Positions 1 through 12,423 of a stretch of DNA of 64,000 bases are shown here, piece by piece. The DNA is from Triglochin maritima (Eukaryota > Streptophyta > Magnoliopsida > Alismatales > Juncaginaceae), in NCBI GenBank assembly GCA_963682175.1, contig OY821789.1, positions 9,920,001 to 9,984,000 on the forward strand, in the 5' to 3' direction. The notes below the pieces were generated by a model. That model searched no databases, was not told the DNA's origin, and saw only the letters and a list, made by a program, of their open reading frames with translations. How positions within the stretch are numbered: the stretch's first letter is position 1; each line of letters opens with the position of its first letter. Position numbers and translations under genes: made by a program.

Positions 1-2309
1 TCTCGACCACCACTACATCATCTTCTGGAAAAACATCATTAGTAAAAAGAATAGCTTCCATGTCAGGTTCATCTAGTGAGTGTAGCAATCTCAAGCTCTC
101 TTGCTCTATCAAGGGGATCAAATGCGTCCCCTCTAACATCCCACAACTTCGACTCTCCTTTCTCGTATTGCTCCGTCTTCCTTGACAAAAGACGTAGATT
201 AGTGTGGACATACACTAGATCTTTTGCACATTGAGGGAGTGTTTTGTTTCTTCTCATAGAATGAATTAAGGAATATGTACTCCAGTTCCTTTCAGAACAT
301 GAAGAAGAATAGGGTTGTCCAAGTAACTTCAAAGCAATGTTTTGAAGCAAAGGTGCAGAAGAACTGTAAACCAACCACCAAGCTTTCGGATCCATTGCAC
401 CTCTATCATGTAGTGAATCAAATGTTTCAAATACGTCTGTCATCCCTGAAAATTTAGTAAACTCAAGGACTGCTTGCCTTCGTTCTTCGGCAAGTGGGAA
501 GTAACTACGAAGACACTTGGTTTCTTTCCTCGGATATTTCAGCATCTTTGTGTGATGGAACACGGTTAGGTGCTTCTTCAAGCCATTCCTTACTATAATA
601 CCTATCAACATAAACTCAGTTCATATTAAATCTAAGTTGACAAATTTTGATGGGAAATAATTTAAGTAATTAAGATCACCTTGGGTTTAAGGAATGTGCT
701 AAGCAATGAAGTGGGGTACTACTTTTGTTCCACCTAGAGACAAGTACTTCATACACCACATAATAAAATGAAGAGAACTCATCATCTTTCTTTCTTTCAT
801 GCAAAAGTATGGCTGTTTTTACTTTCTCGATCACCGAATCCCACATGTTATATATCAAATGAAGACTAGGCTTATCGGTATTTGCAATCCTCAACATGTC
901 ATATATTGGTGCAGTAAATGCGAGAATATAATCAACCTTGTCCCACCAATCATCACTAAAAACGATCTCCTTAGCATGAGTCACTTTGCCAATGTCATCC
1001 TCTCTATAGCAAGACCATCTATCACTGATAACCATTGCTTGCAAACCACGCTTTATAAGCCTAAATCTCTTCAACATCACAATAACAGATGCAAAACGAG
1101 TCTCAGCAACAGCCAGAAGCTTTAATTTCACGAAAGAATTAAACATTGCCAATCTTATAGAGTGGTTCAAGATAAAATTCCTAACAAACATGACATCATC
1201 TGCAACAATGGTAATCCAGTAACATTTCTCATATGTGTCCTCATTTCCAGAACTGTTCTTAGTAGCACATATTTTTTAAGGCAAGTTTTAAGGTATGTAC
1301 CACACAAGGAGTCCAAAAGATTTGAGGGTATTGGTTTTCAATAATTGTACCTGCTGCCTTGCACACCAGAGCATTGTCTGTAATCACTTGGACAACATTT
1401 CATGGCCCAACTTCAACTATTACTTTATTAATTATGCAATGAAAAACTTGTCTTTGAACTCACCCTCACAATTTAAAGCTTTCAAAAAGATGTGACCGCT
1501 CTCTGTCACTGCTATGAAGTTCACAAGTGGTCTTCTCTGAGTATCAGTCCACCTATATGTCACAATGGAAACTCCTTTCTCTGGTCATGTTCCCTTTATA
1601 GGTTCCAACAATCTCTCTACGTTAGCCTTCTCCCTTTGGAGTAATGTGGTGCACAATGAATTATATCCTGGGGGAATAAAACCATTGATCATGTTGTTAG
1701 CAGCAAATGTGTAAGAACTCACGTAGTGTGGATTCCGAGCAAGATGAAATGGTAAGCCACCCTAATAGAACATCCTCGCAATCTCACTCTTCAATTGCTC
1801 TCGAGCTTCAACATTGAAAGCCATTTCGATAGCATTCTTCCCTGTAGCTTTTCTTTTTCTTGTGTCCACACTACTGCTAGGTTGTGGTGCACTTCCAAAC
1901 AATGCCCTTGAACTTCCTACTGAATTTTTTTGACTAGGCAATGGAACATAGATTGCTTTCTTTCTCATTTCGACCTCCTCTTCAAGTCTTGTCATCTCCA
2001 ACTTTGCCTGAGCGGACACCTTGTTACATCCCTTATTCCCAAACCAGATATCTTAAGTAGATGTTCCTTCACATGATTATAAGAACCCATGAAAAATAGA
2101 TTGTAGTAGTTGCACGTGAATCTGACGTTCCCACCTCCACCCATATTCCCAATTTTGTGACATTTCCAAAGTGGATAACTATCTACCTCATCTGAAGGTG
2201 TTGCATCAGAAGAAACCATAAAACTAAGGGTCTGAGAAGGTCGTGGACGTTGAGACAGCTGAACATAAGCATACCCACAAGGTCGTGGATGTTGAGAACA
2301 GAAGCACAA
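1..2309 (-). pseudogene. hAT-superfamily transposase (BED finger, DUF659, C-terminal dimerisation), decayed and cut by the left edge
   Basis: Read on the minus strand from 2309 leftward. First comes a BED-type zinc finger (about 2060-2170) with a tryptophan, one Cys and the segment KEHLLKISGLGI. A linker rich in Arg and Lys follows (1762-2019). A DUF659-type segment (about 1300-1530) contains VVQVITDNA and a VNFIAVTESGHIF-like stretch, and next comes the 676-1191 segment with WWDKVDYIL. The end is the hAT dimerisation region with CSERNWSTYSLIHS (69-611). This order is that of plant hAT transposases of the DUF659 group. Several stops and frameshifts separate the pieces; one frameshift lies near 80, after which the expected C-terminal reading continues to base 1. 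The second Cys of the BED finger (2103-2105) is Tyr. Terminal inverted repeats were not found, so the element limits are unknown. The family call is firm and the element is clearly inactive as read. Confidence 0.85.
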
Positions 2310-2504
2310 CTGAACAGAACTTGTGAACCGGAGAGGTTGGAGTCGCTGGAAGAAGAAGAAGAAGATGAGTTAGGGTTTCTCCAAACGGCGGTGGAAGAAA
2401 TGTGTTATTTGGTTTTAACTTTTAAGTCTTGAAAATTTACAATATTAATCCGAAAGTTTTGAAATTTTAAATGAACCCCAAAAACATTTAAAATTCACAA
2501 ATGT

Positions 2505-2665
2505 TGCCGTGTCTAAATGTGGACACCATGTCCTAGCCGTGTCCACCACTGTGAAATGCCGAAACTGCCCTCGACACGTGTCCAAGGCGTGTCCGAGGAG
2601 TGTCGGTGTCTGACACGGCCACGATTTGGACGCGAAGACCCTTTAGAAGTGTCCGTGCTTTCTAG
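2505..2665. repeat. cluster of GTGTCC-type short repeats
   Basis: Variants of CGTGTCC (CCGTGTCT, CCGTGTCC, ACGTGTCC, GCGTGTCC, AGTGTCGGTGTC) recur about every 15-30 bases, in both orientations. They lie just outside the 5' end of the hAT coding remnant, so they may be subterminal repeats of that element. The element ends were not located. The long frames on both strands here lack any domain and look like products of the repeat. Confidence 0.45.
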
Positions 2666-2709
2666 GAGCCGAGGCTTCAAACTGGGTCCATATTTCCGCA
2701 CATGCTAAC

Positions 2710-3415
2710 ACCTGACTAAATGTATTGCATATGAAAAAGGAATTAAAAGTGATGTTACAATAAAGATTTATTGTGTTTCTTAGTATTTGTTATCAAAGCA
2801 ATTTTTTTGACAAAAAGTTTTAGGTCTTTTTCTGTACCTTTTAAAATTAGATATGTTTAGAAAGGTTAAGTCAGGTCCCACAAGGAGCTCTACACCTCAA
2901 AAATTGACTTGTAAGGGTGAGACTTGTGTGCCTTTACAACCCATGACATATATCTAGTTTTACATGATGTGAGACTACTCCAACAAGGTATGTAGGTTCT
3001 TCTTTAGGGTGTGGTTGGTACCAGGAGTTGAGGGAAGCCTAGAACTTCATTTCCATGATTTTTCCTCATCTTAGAGTGAAAGTTAGGGAAATCACTCTTG
3101 AGTATATCTTTTCAAGTCTTGGAAGTCCTTTTGGAACTTGAGTTTCAGATTTTAAAGTTGTTTAGGCTACCAATCAATGTTCAGACAATAGCACAATGTG
3201 AGTGTGTGACACTGCCACAATTTTTGTAGTGTATATTCAGTCGTGGGTATAGGCTTTTGAATTAAGCATGCTGTGAAGCACAGTTGAAGTATCTATGCAA
3301 GTGCACAATGCATCAAGGACATGGTGGTGGGATGGTATTTACTATTTCAGGGCATTTTGGTGCATTCGTATGGAAGTGCCAATATATTGTTACTCTTTAT
3401 GTTTTTAAATGTTTA
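2710..3415. other. AT-rich spacer, nothing recognised
   Basis: No exon of the downstream helicase, no long frame and no clear repeat was seen. If the helicase gene is complete in the genome, this stretch belongs to a large intron together with the flanking transposons. Confidence 0.4.
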
Positions 3416-3419
3416 TTGA

Positions 3420-6135
3420 GTTAAATGGCTAAAAGAACGGGATAAAAATACGAAGTTTTTTCATGTTGTCGCAAATGGTTGAAAGAAGATTAATGGTATT
3501 CGTAAATTGCATACAAGCACTGGAATAATGATTGATAAACAAGGAATTTGTAATGAGATAGTGAGCTCCTTTAAGGACGTTTTTAGTAAATGACATGGAA
3601 ATACCCGTAGGCAGTCAATGTGTGCTTTAAACGCTTATCAGATGAGGATGCAAGCTGGATATTCAAGGGAAGAAATTAAAATATGGTCTTCAGTATGCGA
3701 CCATATGGTGCTTTATGTCTAGATATTTTTTATCCGAAATGTTGGGATTTTGTCGAATCTGAAGTTGTAGAATTTATCAGATGGTGTGCGGAAAGGCATG
3801 ACTTTGGGTCAGCTAACTCGACATTTTTGTCTCTTATCCTTAAGATTCAAGGTGCAGAATACATGGGAGACTTTATACCAATTAGCTTATTGAATTGTAA
3901 TATAAAGATTTTTACCAAGTGTATGCCGAAGTGTATACCAATTGGCTAAAAGAATGAGATTTTTACCAAAGGCTTAAAGGATGTATGCCAAAGATCACTT
4001 GTTTCCAATCAGCCTTCATTGGAGATAGATGTGAATGGTTTCCTAGTAGCCCAGGAATGCATTGAAGCAAGATTCAGATCGAAGAGAAGTGACCTAATTT
4101 TGAAATTGGACTTGGCCAAAGCTTATGATTGCGTAGACTAGGAGGTCTTGGACAAGGCCATACGAATTTCAGCTTCAAATGGCGCAGATGAGTTCGAGCT
4201 ATCATTTCAATGACTCAATTCTCATTATTGGCAAATGGGACTCCATGCGGTTTCTTTAATAGTTCGAGGGGTCTTTGCTAAAGGGATTCGATAGCTCTTC
4301 TCTTCACCCTTGTCGGTGAGATGTTCGGTAGTTTGGTGAATTTGGTTAAGGAGGCAGGGCTGTGGGAAGGCTTTGGAGTTAACATGAGGGGTAAAGAGAT
4401 CCATTTTCTACAATATGCGGATGACACCTTGCTCCTCTGTGATGAGACGGAGGAGTCAGTCAAATTGCTCTTATGTTTCTTATTGTTATTCCAATGGACA
4501 TATCTGTCCAACTTGAAGAAATCTTTAGTCATTGGGATCAATCTCACGGAGTTAGAGGTAGCAGACATAACGATTATCCATGGTCGTAAAGTAGAGTATT
4601 TCCCTTTTAATTACTTGGGGCTTCCTTTGTCTCCTCATAACTTGAGGCCGTGGGATTGGAATCCGGTTCTTGAGCGGATGGATTTGAGGCTTACAGGTTG
4701 GAAAGGGAAATTTTCTATCTTGGGGAGGCCGCATAACCCTTCCCCAATCAGTGCTCTCTAATCTCTCGATTTTTTTCATGTCACTTTTTGTGATTCCTGG
4801 CAAGGTGGCAAAGAAAATAAGGAGATTGCAACGGGATTTTCTTTGGAAAGGGGGAAAAGGAGATCGTCATTCAGAGTACCCGATGGTGGCTTGGGGAAGA
4901 TTATGTCAACCAAGGGACAAGGCAGAGTTGGAATTAGACAAATTAGAACCTTTAATGTGGCTTTACTCGAGAAATGGAGTCTATCAAGTCCTTTTTTGGC
5001 AGAGGCCCCACTTTGGAAAAGGGTAATCAAAGGTTAGTACTATAAGGGTCCCTTAACGTGGTTCCCATCTCATATTAAAACAATTGGTGGAGTATGGAAG
5101 GTTGTTGTGAGTATGGAGGAGGTCATGGCGAGGGGAATGAAATGTGGTTTGGGGGACGGTTTGTCGGCGAAATTTTGGGAAGACCAATGGGCGAGTCAGT
5201 CTTCTTTTCTCGATATTTTCCCTTGTATTGGCTGATGGTGAATAAAGCGGCTAAGGTAGGAGAATATATGGTTTGGCATGGCTCCATTTCGTTGGACATT
5301 ACCTTCTCCCGTAATTTGTTGGATAAGGAGTTTAACTTTGCTCCCTTTTGGAGTTGCTCCATGGTTGTGACAACCTCCCAACACGAGGAGCGTCAGACTC
5401 CCTTTTGTGGTCTTTCCAGTCTAATCTCAAATTTTTTATGCATTCTTTATATCACATTCTCCTTGGTCCTCAATTTGGAATAGTGATGCACCAGTCAAGG
5501 TTCAATTCTTTTCCTGGCTTGTCTTTAGCGACGAATCTTGACAAAAATGGCCTTGAAGTCATGCGGTTGGACCTTGGCAAGTCGTTCTTCACTGGGTGGG
5601 GAGGCAAAAGAATCGAATTGTCATCTGTTTATTGTATGCAAGGTGGCTTTAGAGCTTTTTCACCAACTAGCAGAGAAAGTGGGAGTGAAAAATTTACAGT
5701 TGACGGAGATTTTCAACGATTTTGGCTTTCCTGGTTGCATTCCCTTATGTAGAATTCTTATGGTGCAATAGGAAAGGTTGCTCCAATAGCATTATGGTGG
5801 AATATTTGGAAATAGAGTAACGTTGTCATCTTTAGCAGGAATAAATCTCAGCCTAGTAGAATATAGACTAAGTCGATATCAGATATTGTATTGTGGTCCT
5901 AATGTGCGGGGCACGATACCGGGTTCCTAAGATCATCTTGAATCATGGAGATGCATCTTGGTCTAGTGTGGTCATGTTGGCCTTTTTTGATCATCTTTTG
6001 CTTGTTTTAATTTGTCTTATTTTCCTTTAGTTTTTCCCTTTTTGGCTTTGGTCCTATTCCCGGTAGGCCACTGCTGCTCTTTGTTGTTCTCACCTCTTGT
6101 ATCCCCTCATTTCTTTTATATTAATGATAAAAAAA
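3420..6135 (+). mobile_element. L1-type non-LTR retrotransposon (LINE), 5'-truncated and decayed
   Basis: The left part reads as the pre-RT linker found in plant L1 ORF2 (WLKERDKNTKFFHV near 3425-3467). Reverse-transcriptase pieces follow: an ISLLNC-like segment near 3880, a QSAFIGDR-like segment near 4010, and the catalytic box YADD at 4414-4425. Then come LGLPL and LGRP motifs, and a zf-RVT-like C-terminal region near 5500-5680. At least five frame changes and several in-frame stops (for example TAG at 4139-4141) make it non-coding. It ends in an oligo-A stretch at 6129-6135. The endonuclease domain is missing, as expected for incomplete reverse transcription. It lies about 25 bp before the first visible helicase exon, so it is probably an intronic insertion. 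Target duplications were not identified. Confidence 0.85.
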
Positions 6136-6160
6136 CTTTGTTATGATATTTTTTGTGCAG

Positions 6161-9100
6161 ATTGTTATTGCCGACGAGTCTCATTTTTTGAAAAATTCTC
6201 ATGCTAAAAGGACCACTTCTTCAGCTCCTATTTTGCAGGTATTTGTAATTAATAGAAGCTACGGTAGCCACAGTGCTGTATCCTATGGAACTTATTTCAT
6301 ATCCTTATGATGCACTTTTCTTGTATTTGGTAAATTATAGAGGGCTCGATACACACTTCTACTGTCTGGAACACCTGCATTGTCACGGCCTATTGAGCTC
6401 TTTAAGCAGGTTTTACCTATCACATGGTTACTTTTTCAATTTTTCTTAATCTTGCTCCTAATCTTATATTCTCCCCATCTGCAGCTTGAGGCCTTATATC
6501 CTGACGTGTATAAGAATTTCCATGAGTACGGGATGCGCTATTGTAGAGGTGTAAGTATCTCATTGCAATACTATATTTGGTGAGTGTAGTATACTTCTTC
6601 TCATGCTAAGTGACTAATGGTTTATATGCTGATTCTAGGGTGTTTTTGGAATGTATCAAGGTGCAAGCAACCATGAGGAGCTGCACAATCTGATGAAGTC
6701 AACTCTGATGATACGTAGGCTAAAGAAAGATGTGCTTGCAGAGCTTCCTATGAAACGAAGGCAACAGGTTCTACAGTTTGAAATTCATGTTTTTCAGGGC
6801 CTTATGCTTCACAAATTATGCATTTTCATCTAACAATGCCAACAGATTCTTTCCTCCACTAAGTTTTTCAAGCTTCATTTAGCGCTAGTTTTATGAGTAG
6901 CATTAGCTATCACGGTATTAACCACTATGACACTTGCATGACCTTCTAAACCATTTTTAAAGAACTGAGAACTGAATGTTAATATATATCTTTTTCTTGA
7001 TGACAATTTCCTTTTGGTTGCTTTGTTCTTTAGAAGAAAATGGAGGTGTAAGTGACCCAATCTTAGCTTGCTGAGACGTTGCTAGCTTGGGCTTGTTCAA
7101 GTTTCGTCTTAGAGCAAGCCAAAGCGTGGGTAATTTAGTAAAGGAGTCTATTGGGAAAATAGCCCTACGTCATTTAAAATAATCATTTAAAATAAAAAAT
7201 TATGACATTCAATAAGGGAGTTGTGTCCACTACCTCCTACTCAGGTGCTTGGATTTTGAACAGGTGGCTAACAATCAAATTTCACATGGGAGAATATAGG
7301 TTTATTATTGATTTATGGCCACCCTCTTAAGTTTAGTAGATTCCAACTTGCACCATGCTGGATCTTTTTACACCACTTGTTCATGTCATTGTAGGAATTG
7401 TTAGCAGCTTCCTATGAGCTTCAATTCTATAAAACTGCATACTAGAAGTTACTATTAGATTCTGGTTCTTCCTCACAACTGTGACTTGGCCGATGCATTT
7501 TGACAATGCATGTGAGTCAAGTCATTATAATCCTTTAGCATGATGTGTAGGGCTGTCAATGTGTACGGTACGAAACAATATAAGCTATTTCATTACCCTA
7601 CATGATAATTTGTAACAGTTGAACGAAACGGTTTCGGTATAACCTTTATCCATACCATTACCAGAAAAAACGACAAATAAACGAAGCGGTTTATGGTATA
7701 AACAATTAATTTCCTAGTTTAACAAAAAGATAAAAACATTAACGTAGAACATGATATTTTTATAATTTCTTTCTTGAATTTTTAAGGTTTCGGTTACAAT
7801 CCTACCTCACACACGTTTTTCAATTAGTAAACATGAAAAGACACCAAACCATCTTTTCTTTTCAAAATTCAAACTCTCATCCTTCACCCTTGAACTAAGA
7901 TAGCCCACGGGTCACCACTAGAAGTGTAAAAATATTAGCAATTAAATGAGTTCAATTTACTCCTATATAATGTAAATTACTACTTAAAGATTTCAAGCGA
8001 ACATGTTTACCACCTTGCTGTTGACACAAACACTAAAATTCTCTTATATTACTATCAGTTTTATTACGCAAAGATGACATTCACGTCCAAGGATGTAAGG
8101 GCTATGTTAGATATTATGCATTTCATATTTATGGTTATAAAGATTTAGAACCAACATATTAATATATATATACTTAATGATTAACGGTATAAGCGGATAG
8201 AAATAATTTTATTTCATTACCCTACCCGGTAAAAAACACGGTATAGAAACAGATAGAACGGTTGGACGGGTAAGAAAAATCTCTACCTTTACCCTTGCCC
8301 GACGGGTAGAAAATTAACGGTTAAACGGATAAACGGTTACCCAATGATACCCCTAATGATATGGTTGTTTTTTAGTATTAACATTAATTAGAGCTTGACA
8401 TGATCCACCATGTTATTAAAGGCTTTGTTGTAGTTGCTGTAGAGTTTGGTTCACCATTAGATATTTTAACGTGATTCTCTAAATTTTAGTTTGTTGTTTT
8501 TGATGTTACTGGTTATGAGTTAACCTGCAAAGAGGAAGTAGTTAATGCATTCTATGCATACTGAGTTTTTTTTTTGTTTGACATTATTATATGTTGTAGG
8601 TCTTTCTAGATTTACAGGGCAAAGGTGTAAAGGAACTCAAGGTTTTAACGCGTGAGGTGGTTTGAATGTCTCTTTCTTACTACTTTTGTTTTGTGGTCAT
8701 TATTCTTTGTCATGTCATAGAATATGCACATGAGGCGTGAAAATGAAGCAAATATATAGCAGAAATATATCCATATTCATATCTTTATTAGAAATGCGAA
8801 AATAAATACGAGCACAAAATGTCTAAGCCTCTAAGGATATGAAATCTACATATCTGTACGGGCATTCAATGGATTCGAAGTGGATGCCGGTAAATCTGTA
8901 TGTTTCACTTCAGAACTTCGTTTTACAAATCACCATATTTGATTTCAAATCCTATTTCTTTGCATGTGTTTATATTTTACTTAACTTAGCAATAAAGTAA
9001 CTATATCTAATGTAAAAAATAAGAGTAGTGTTAGATGTATTCACATATAGGACTCAACCCCTACCTCCTAGTGAACTTGGACTGGTTGATAAAAACTTGG

Positions 9101-12100
9101 TATGTTACGAGGTGTGGTCAGAACTGCAAATTACTCATACCTTGTCGTGACATCTTTGCAGCAATACTGTAGATATATCTACAACAATGCAGAAAAACAT
9201 TTAGACTAAAAATGTACAGACATATCCAGTGTTACATTGATTGTTACATATTTATACAGTGGATGCGTAATCAACGGAAATATACAAGTGAAGAAATATC
9301 CCTTTTTTGTGTCCAATCATGTATATTGTAATGTCTTAAGCATGTGTCCTTTAAAGAATTAGTGGACATCCGAATACAAATTCATATATTTGAAGAGATA
9401 TCTAGTTACTGTGATGCATTGATTGTTTTGTGGTGTTAAGATGTGAACAATTTATACACGAACAAATCCTTTCATATATGGACAATAGGTGTGCAAGTGA
9501 GTGGAGCAAGTTGAAACCGCAAATTACCCACATCTTTTGTTAGTGGGAGCGACTGTTAGACCAATTTTTCTGAGTGAAGATGGTAGAAATTGCAAGTACC
9601 CAACATTTTGGGTGAGTGGAGGAGTTTTGCATGCTTTGAGTCCAATTTGGAGCTCAACTAACATTTCCAAAAATTAATAGCATTATTTGTTAGTTAACAT
9701 ACGTAAATGTAATATATATTGATAATTATTTACAAATTAATTAATGCTATTAAAAATAATAATAATAAAAAGTATATTACGAAAGTAATATATACATGTG
9801 TACCTAAATAAAATTATATTAGAATCACAAGCACAAAAAAAATACATAAATATCACAATAAGCATATTTTATCCTAGAATTGATATCAGAATGGATAGAC
9901 CGAATACCAATATTCACTGCACAAGTTCGCGGATAGTAAAGGTCAGGTATGAATTATGGTCTTACAAATCTTATTGTCGAGCAAAACATTAAAATTTGAA
10001 AGCGAATGTGGTTGAAATGCCGGATTAAGAACATCTCATCCCATGCTTGCTATTTAAACTTTGAAGCTCCAATTCGTCTTTGTTCACTCCATATCTTATA
10101 CCAGATTTCCAATGTATTGCATATTGCACAACCTTTTAAATTCCATCCTTTTGTTTTATGGGTTGCGGCAAGAAAACGTTTTTTGATGTTGAGGCTGTAA
10201 ACAGGGTGGGTTAGATCATACCTGCCCCCTCCCAGATCAGAAATTGGTACGGGTCTCTACTCGCCTTCCCTACGCTGTACCCGTATCAGCCCCTTAAATG
10301 AGTATGGGATGGGTCCTGCGAGTATGATAGGTATTGTTCGTGTATAGCATCGAAAGTATTAGTGGCACAACAGCAGTCTCTACTCCCTACTTCAAATAAG
10401 CCAAGTGTGATAGAGGTGAGAAGTGGAGAAGATGGCCCCGTCTTTGCCATTACAAAAGGTGGAGATAAAGCGTTGTCATAAATGTCGAAGTATTGAAGGT
10501 GTCTGGTCTTGACAGTTACAAAAAATGGAGATGCATGTTGTAACGAAGGAGGTGAAGAGTTAGGGTTGGGATTGTTTGGGTTTGAACTTATGACATTATA
10601 TCCATCAAAAAGTACCATAACCATCAGGCACAAGGTATCATCAAGAAAGGATGTAGGGCTTGGGTTGGCTGAACATTATGATTCAATGGTTTGGACTTTG
10701 GATTGTTCATGACAAAAAAACAAGGACCATAACCAAAGTACCATATACTATGACCAAAGCCCATCCCACGCAGAGCCAATGTATTTTATTAGATGTAAAA
10801 ATCTGCAGCATGGTCTATAAAGTAAATTGCAGGATCCGGTGGGCTTAATGGCTGTACTGGTCAAATTTAAATACGAAGGTATCAATATTATCATTTTTTT
10901 CATTTTTACCTCATAAAGACATTAGAAACAGAAAGAAGCAAGAACCTTTAGTTGTAGCAATTGACTTTTCTTGCATTCGTACTATTGTTACAACAAGGAG
11001 ACAGGCAACAGTTGTCAGACAGAGATTCTGTGTATTTGTTTTTTGTTTATATGCTGATTGTATTATCAGTTGGATGGTGGGTAGCGAGGTTGAATGCCAA
11101 TTTGTTGTTTAAATAAGTTCTTGAATCCGATGCTACTCTTAAGTGTTTCCTTGTGATTTTTTTCCCTACTGATGATTGATGAATTCTCAATCCAAAAGCA
11201 TTTACACACACTCTGTATTGTCTTTGCAGCTGGATGTTATAAAAGCCAAAATGAAGACGTGTGGATCCGCTGATGAAGCAGAATCACTAAGATTATCACG
11301 GCAGAGTATGGTCAGTAGGGTATGTGACAAAGCCTTCATTTCTCAATGTTCATTTTTCTTAGCCCAGGAACTGTTCTATTTTTGATGTCATACTGAATGT
11401 TTATATCTTGAGTGAAAGAAATGTTTCTTTGTCTGTACTGCTTGGCAAATGGCAACTTCTTCATCTGTACTTTTGTGTTTTAAAATTCAGGATCATAGAT
11501 CTAGTCCACAACTGCACGTCTGATTCCGGATGATTAATTTCATTTTCAAATTTGTCTAAATGAAAATTTTGATTTTCACCTTATTCTATTCTGGGAGTAT
11601 ATCAATGAAATAAAATGAGATAATTGCTTCACATGCGTGATGGTGCACTTTGTGGTGAAAACGTCGTTATTAAAAGTGCTTTTGGTGAAGTGTAGTCTTA
11701 AATGTTGTATTCACGTAGGAGATGAAAAGGAGAAAAGCTCTTTGCTCTATTATGGTTGATACACCAGGGAGGGAATCTTCATTGTCTAGATATTATATAG
11801 GAAAGAATCTCCATTGTTCACCTTTAGTCTTTTTTGGGGTATATTGGAGTAATGGAGAAAAGTCAGGGTTATTTCCATCTTTGTGAACTCATACTACTCA
11901 AACATGAGGAACTCAATTCCCAGTTTTCTTGTTAATTCTCTTTTCCTTTTTTTTCCATCAGAAGTTGCCAGACCATTAATTGTCCTTTATTTGATTTACT
12001 TTATCATTAGGAAAACCAAATTGGAGTATGTTAAGTAGTGTTGTGTGCTTGCTTTACAGTTTATACTTACAATTTGGTTTTATTTTTTTATGTAGTAGTC

Positions 12101-12380
12101 ACTTGACTCACTTTTGCATTGCCTATAATTTGCTTCAGGCTGCCTTTGTGTTCCTTAAGACTTATAGTTATTATTTTGTTAAGTAAGTGTTATAGATTCT
12201 TGTATGGTGCAAAGAGATTTTTTCTTGGGTCGTTTTTCTTTGCTCGTAATGTTTCGACAGAATCTAGTTTAGTCTTTGCTAAGAGTTTGGAACCCAACCC
12301 GTGAAGTACCAATCATAGTTATAGTGTTTGAACAGCAAGTAATGTAATTATTAATTGTATTTTGGACACTATATTTTTCA

Positions 12381-12423
<43 letters not shown>

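Noticed and set aside
10286..10633. 115-codon minus-strand frame in a helicase intron
   Set aside because: No domain, no start context, and it lies within an intron of an intact gene on the other strand.
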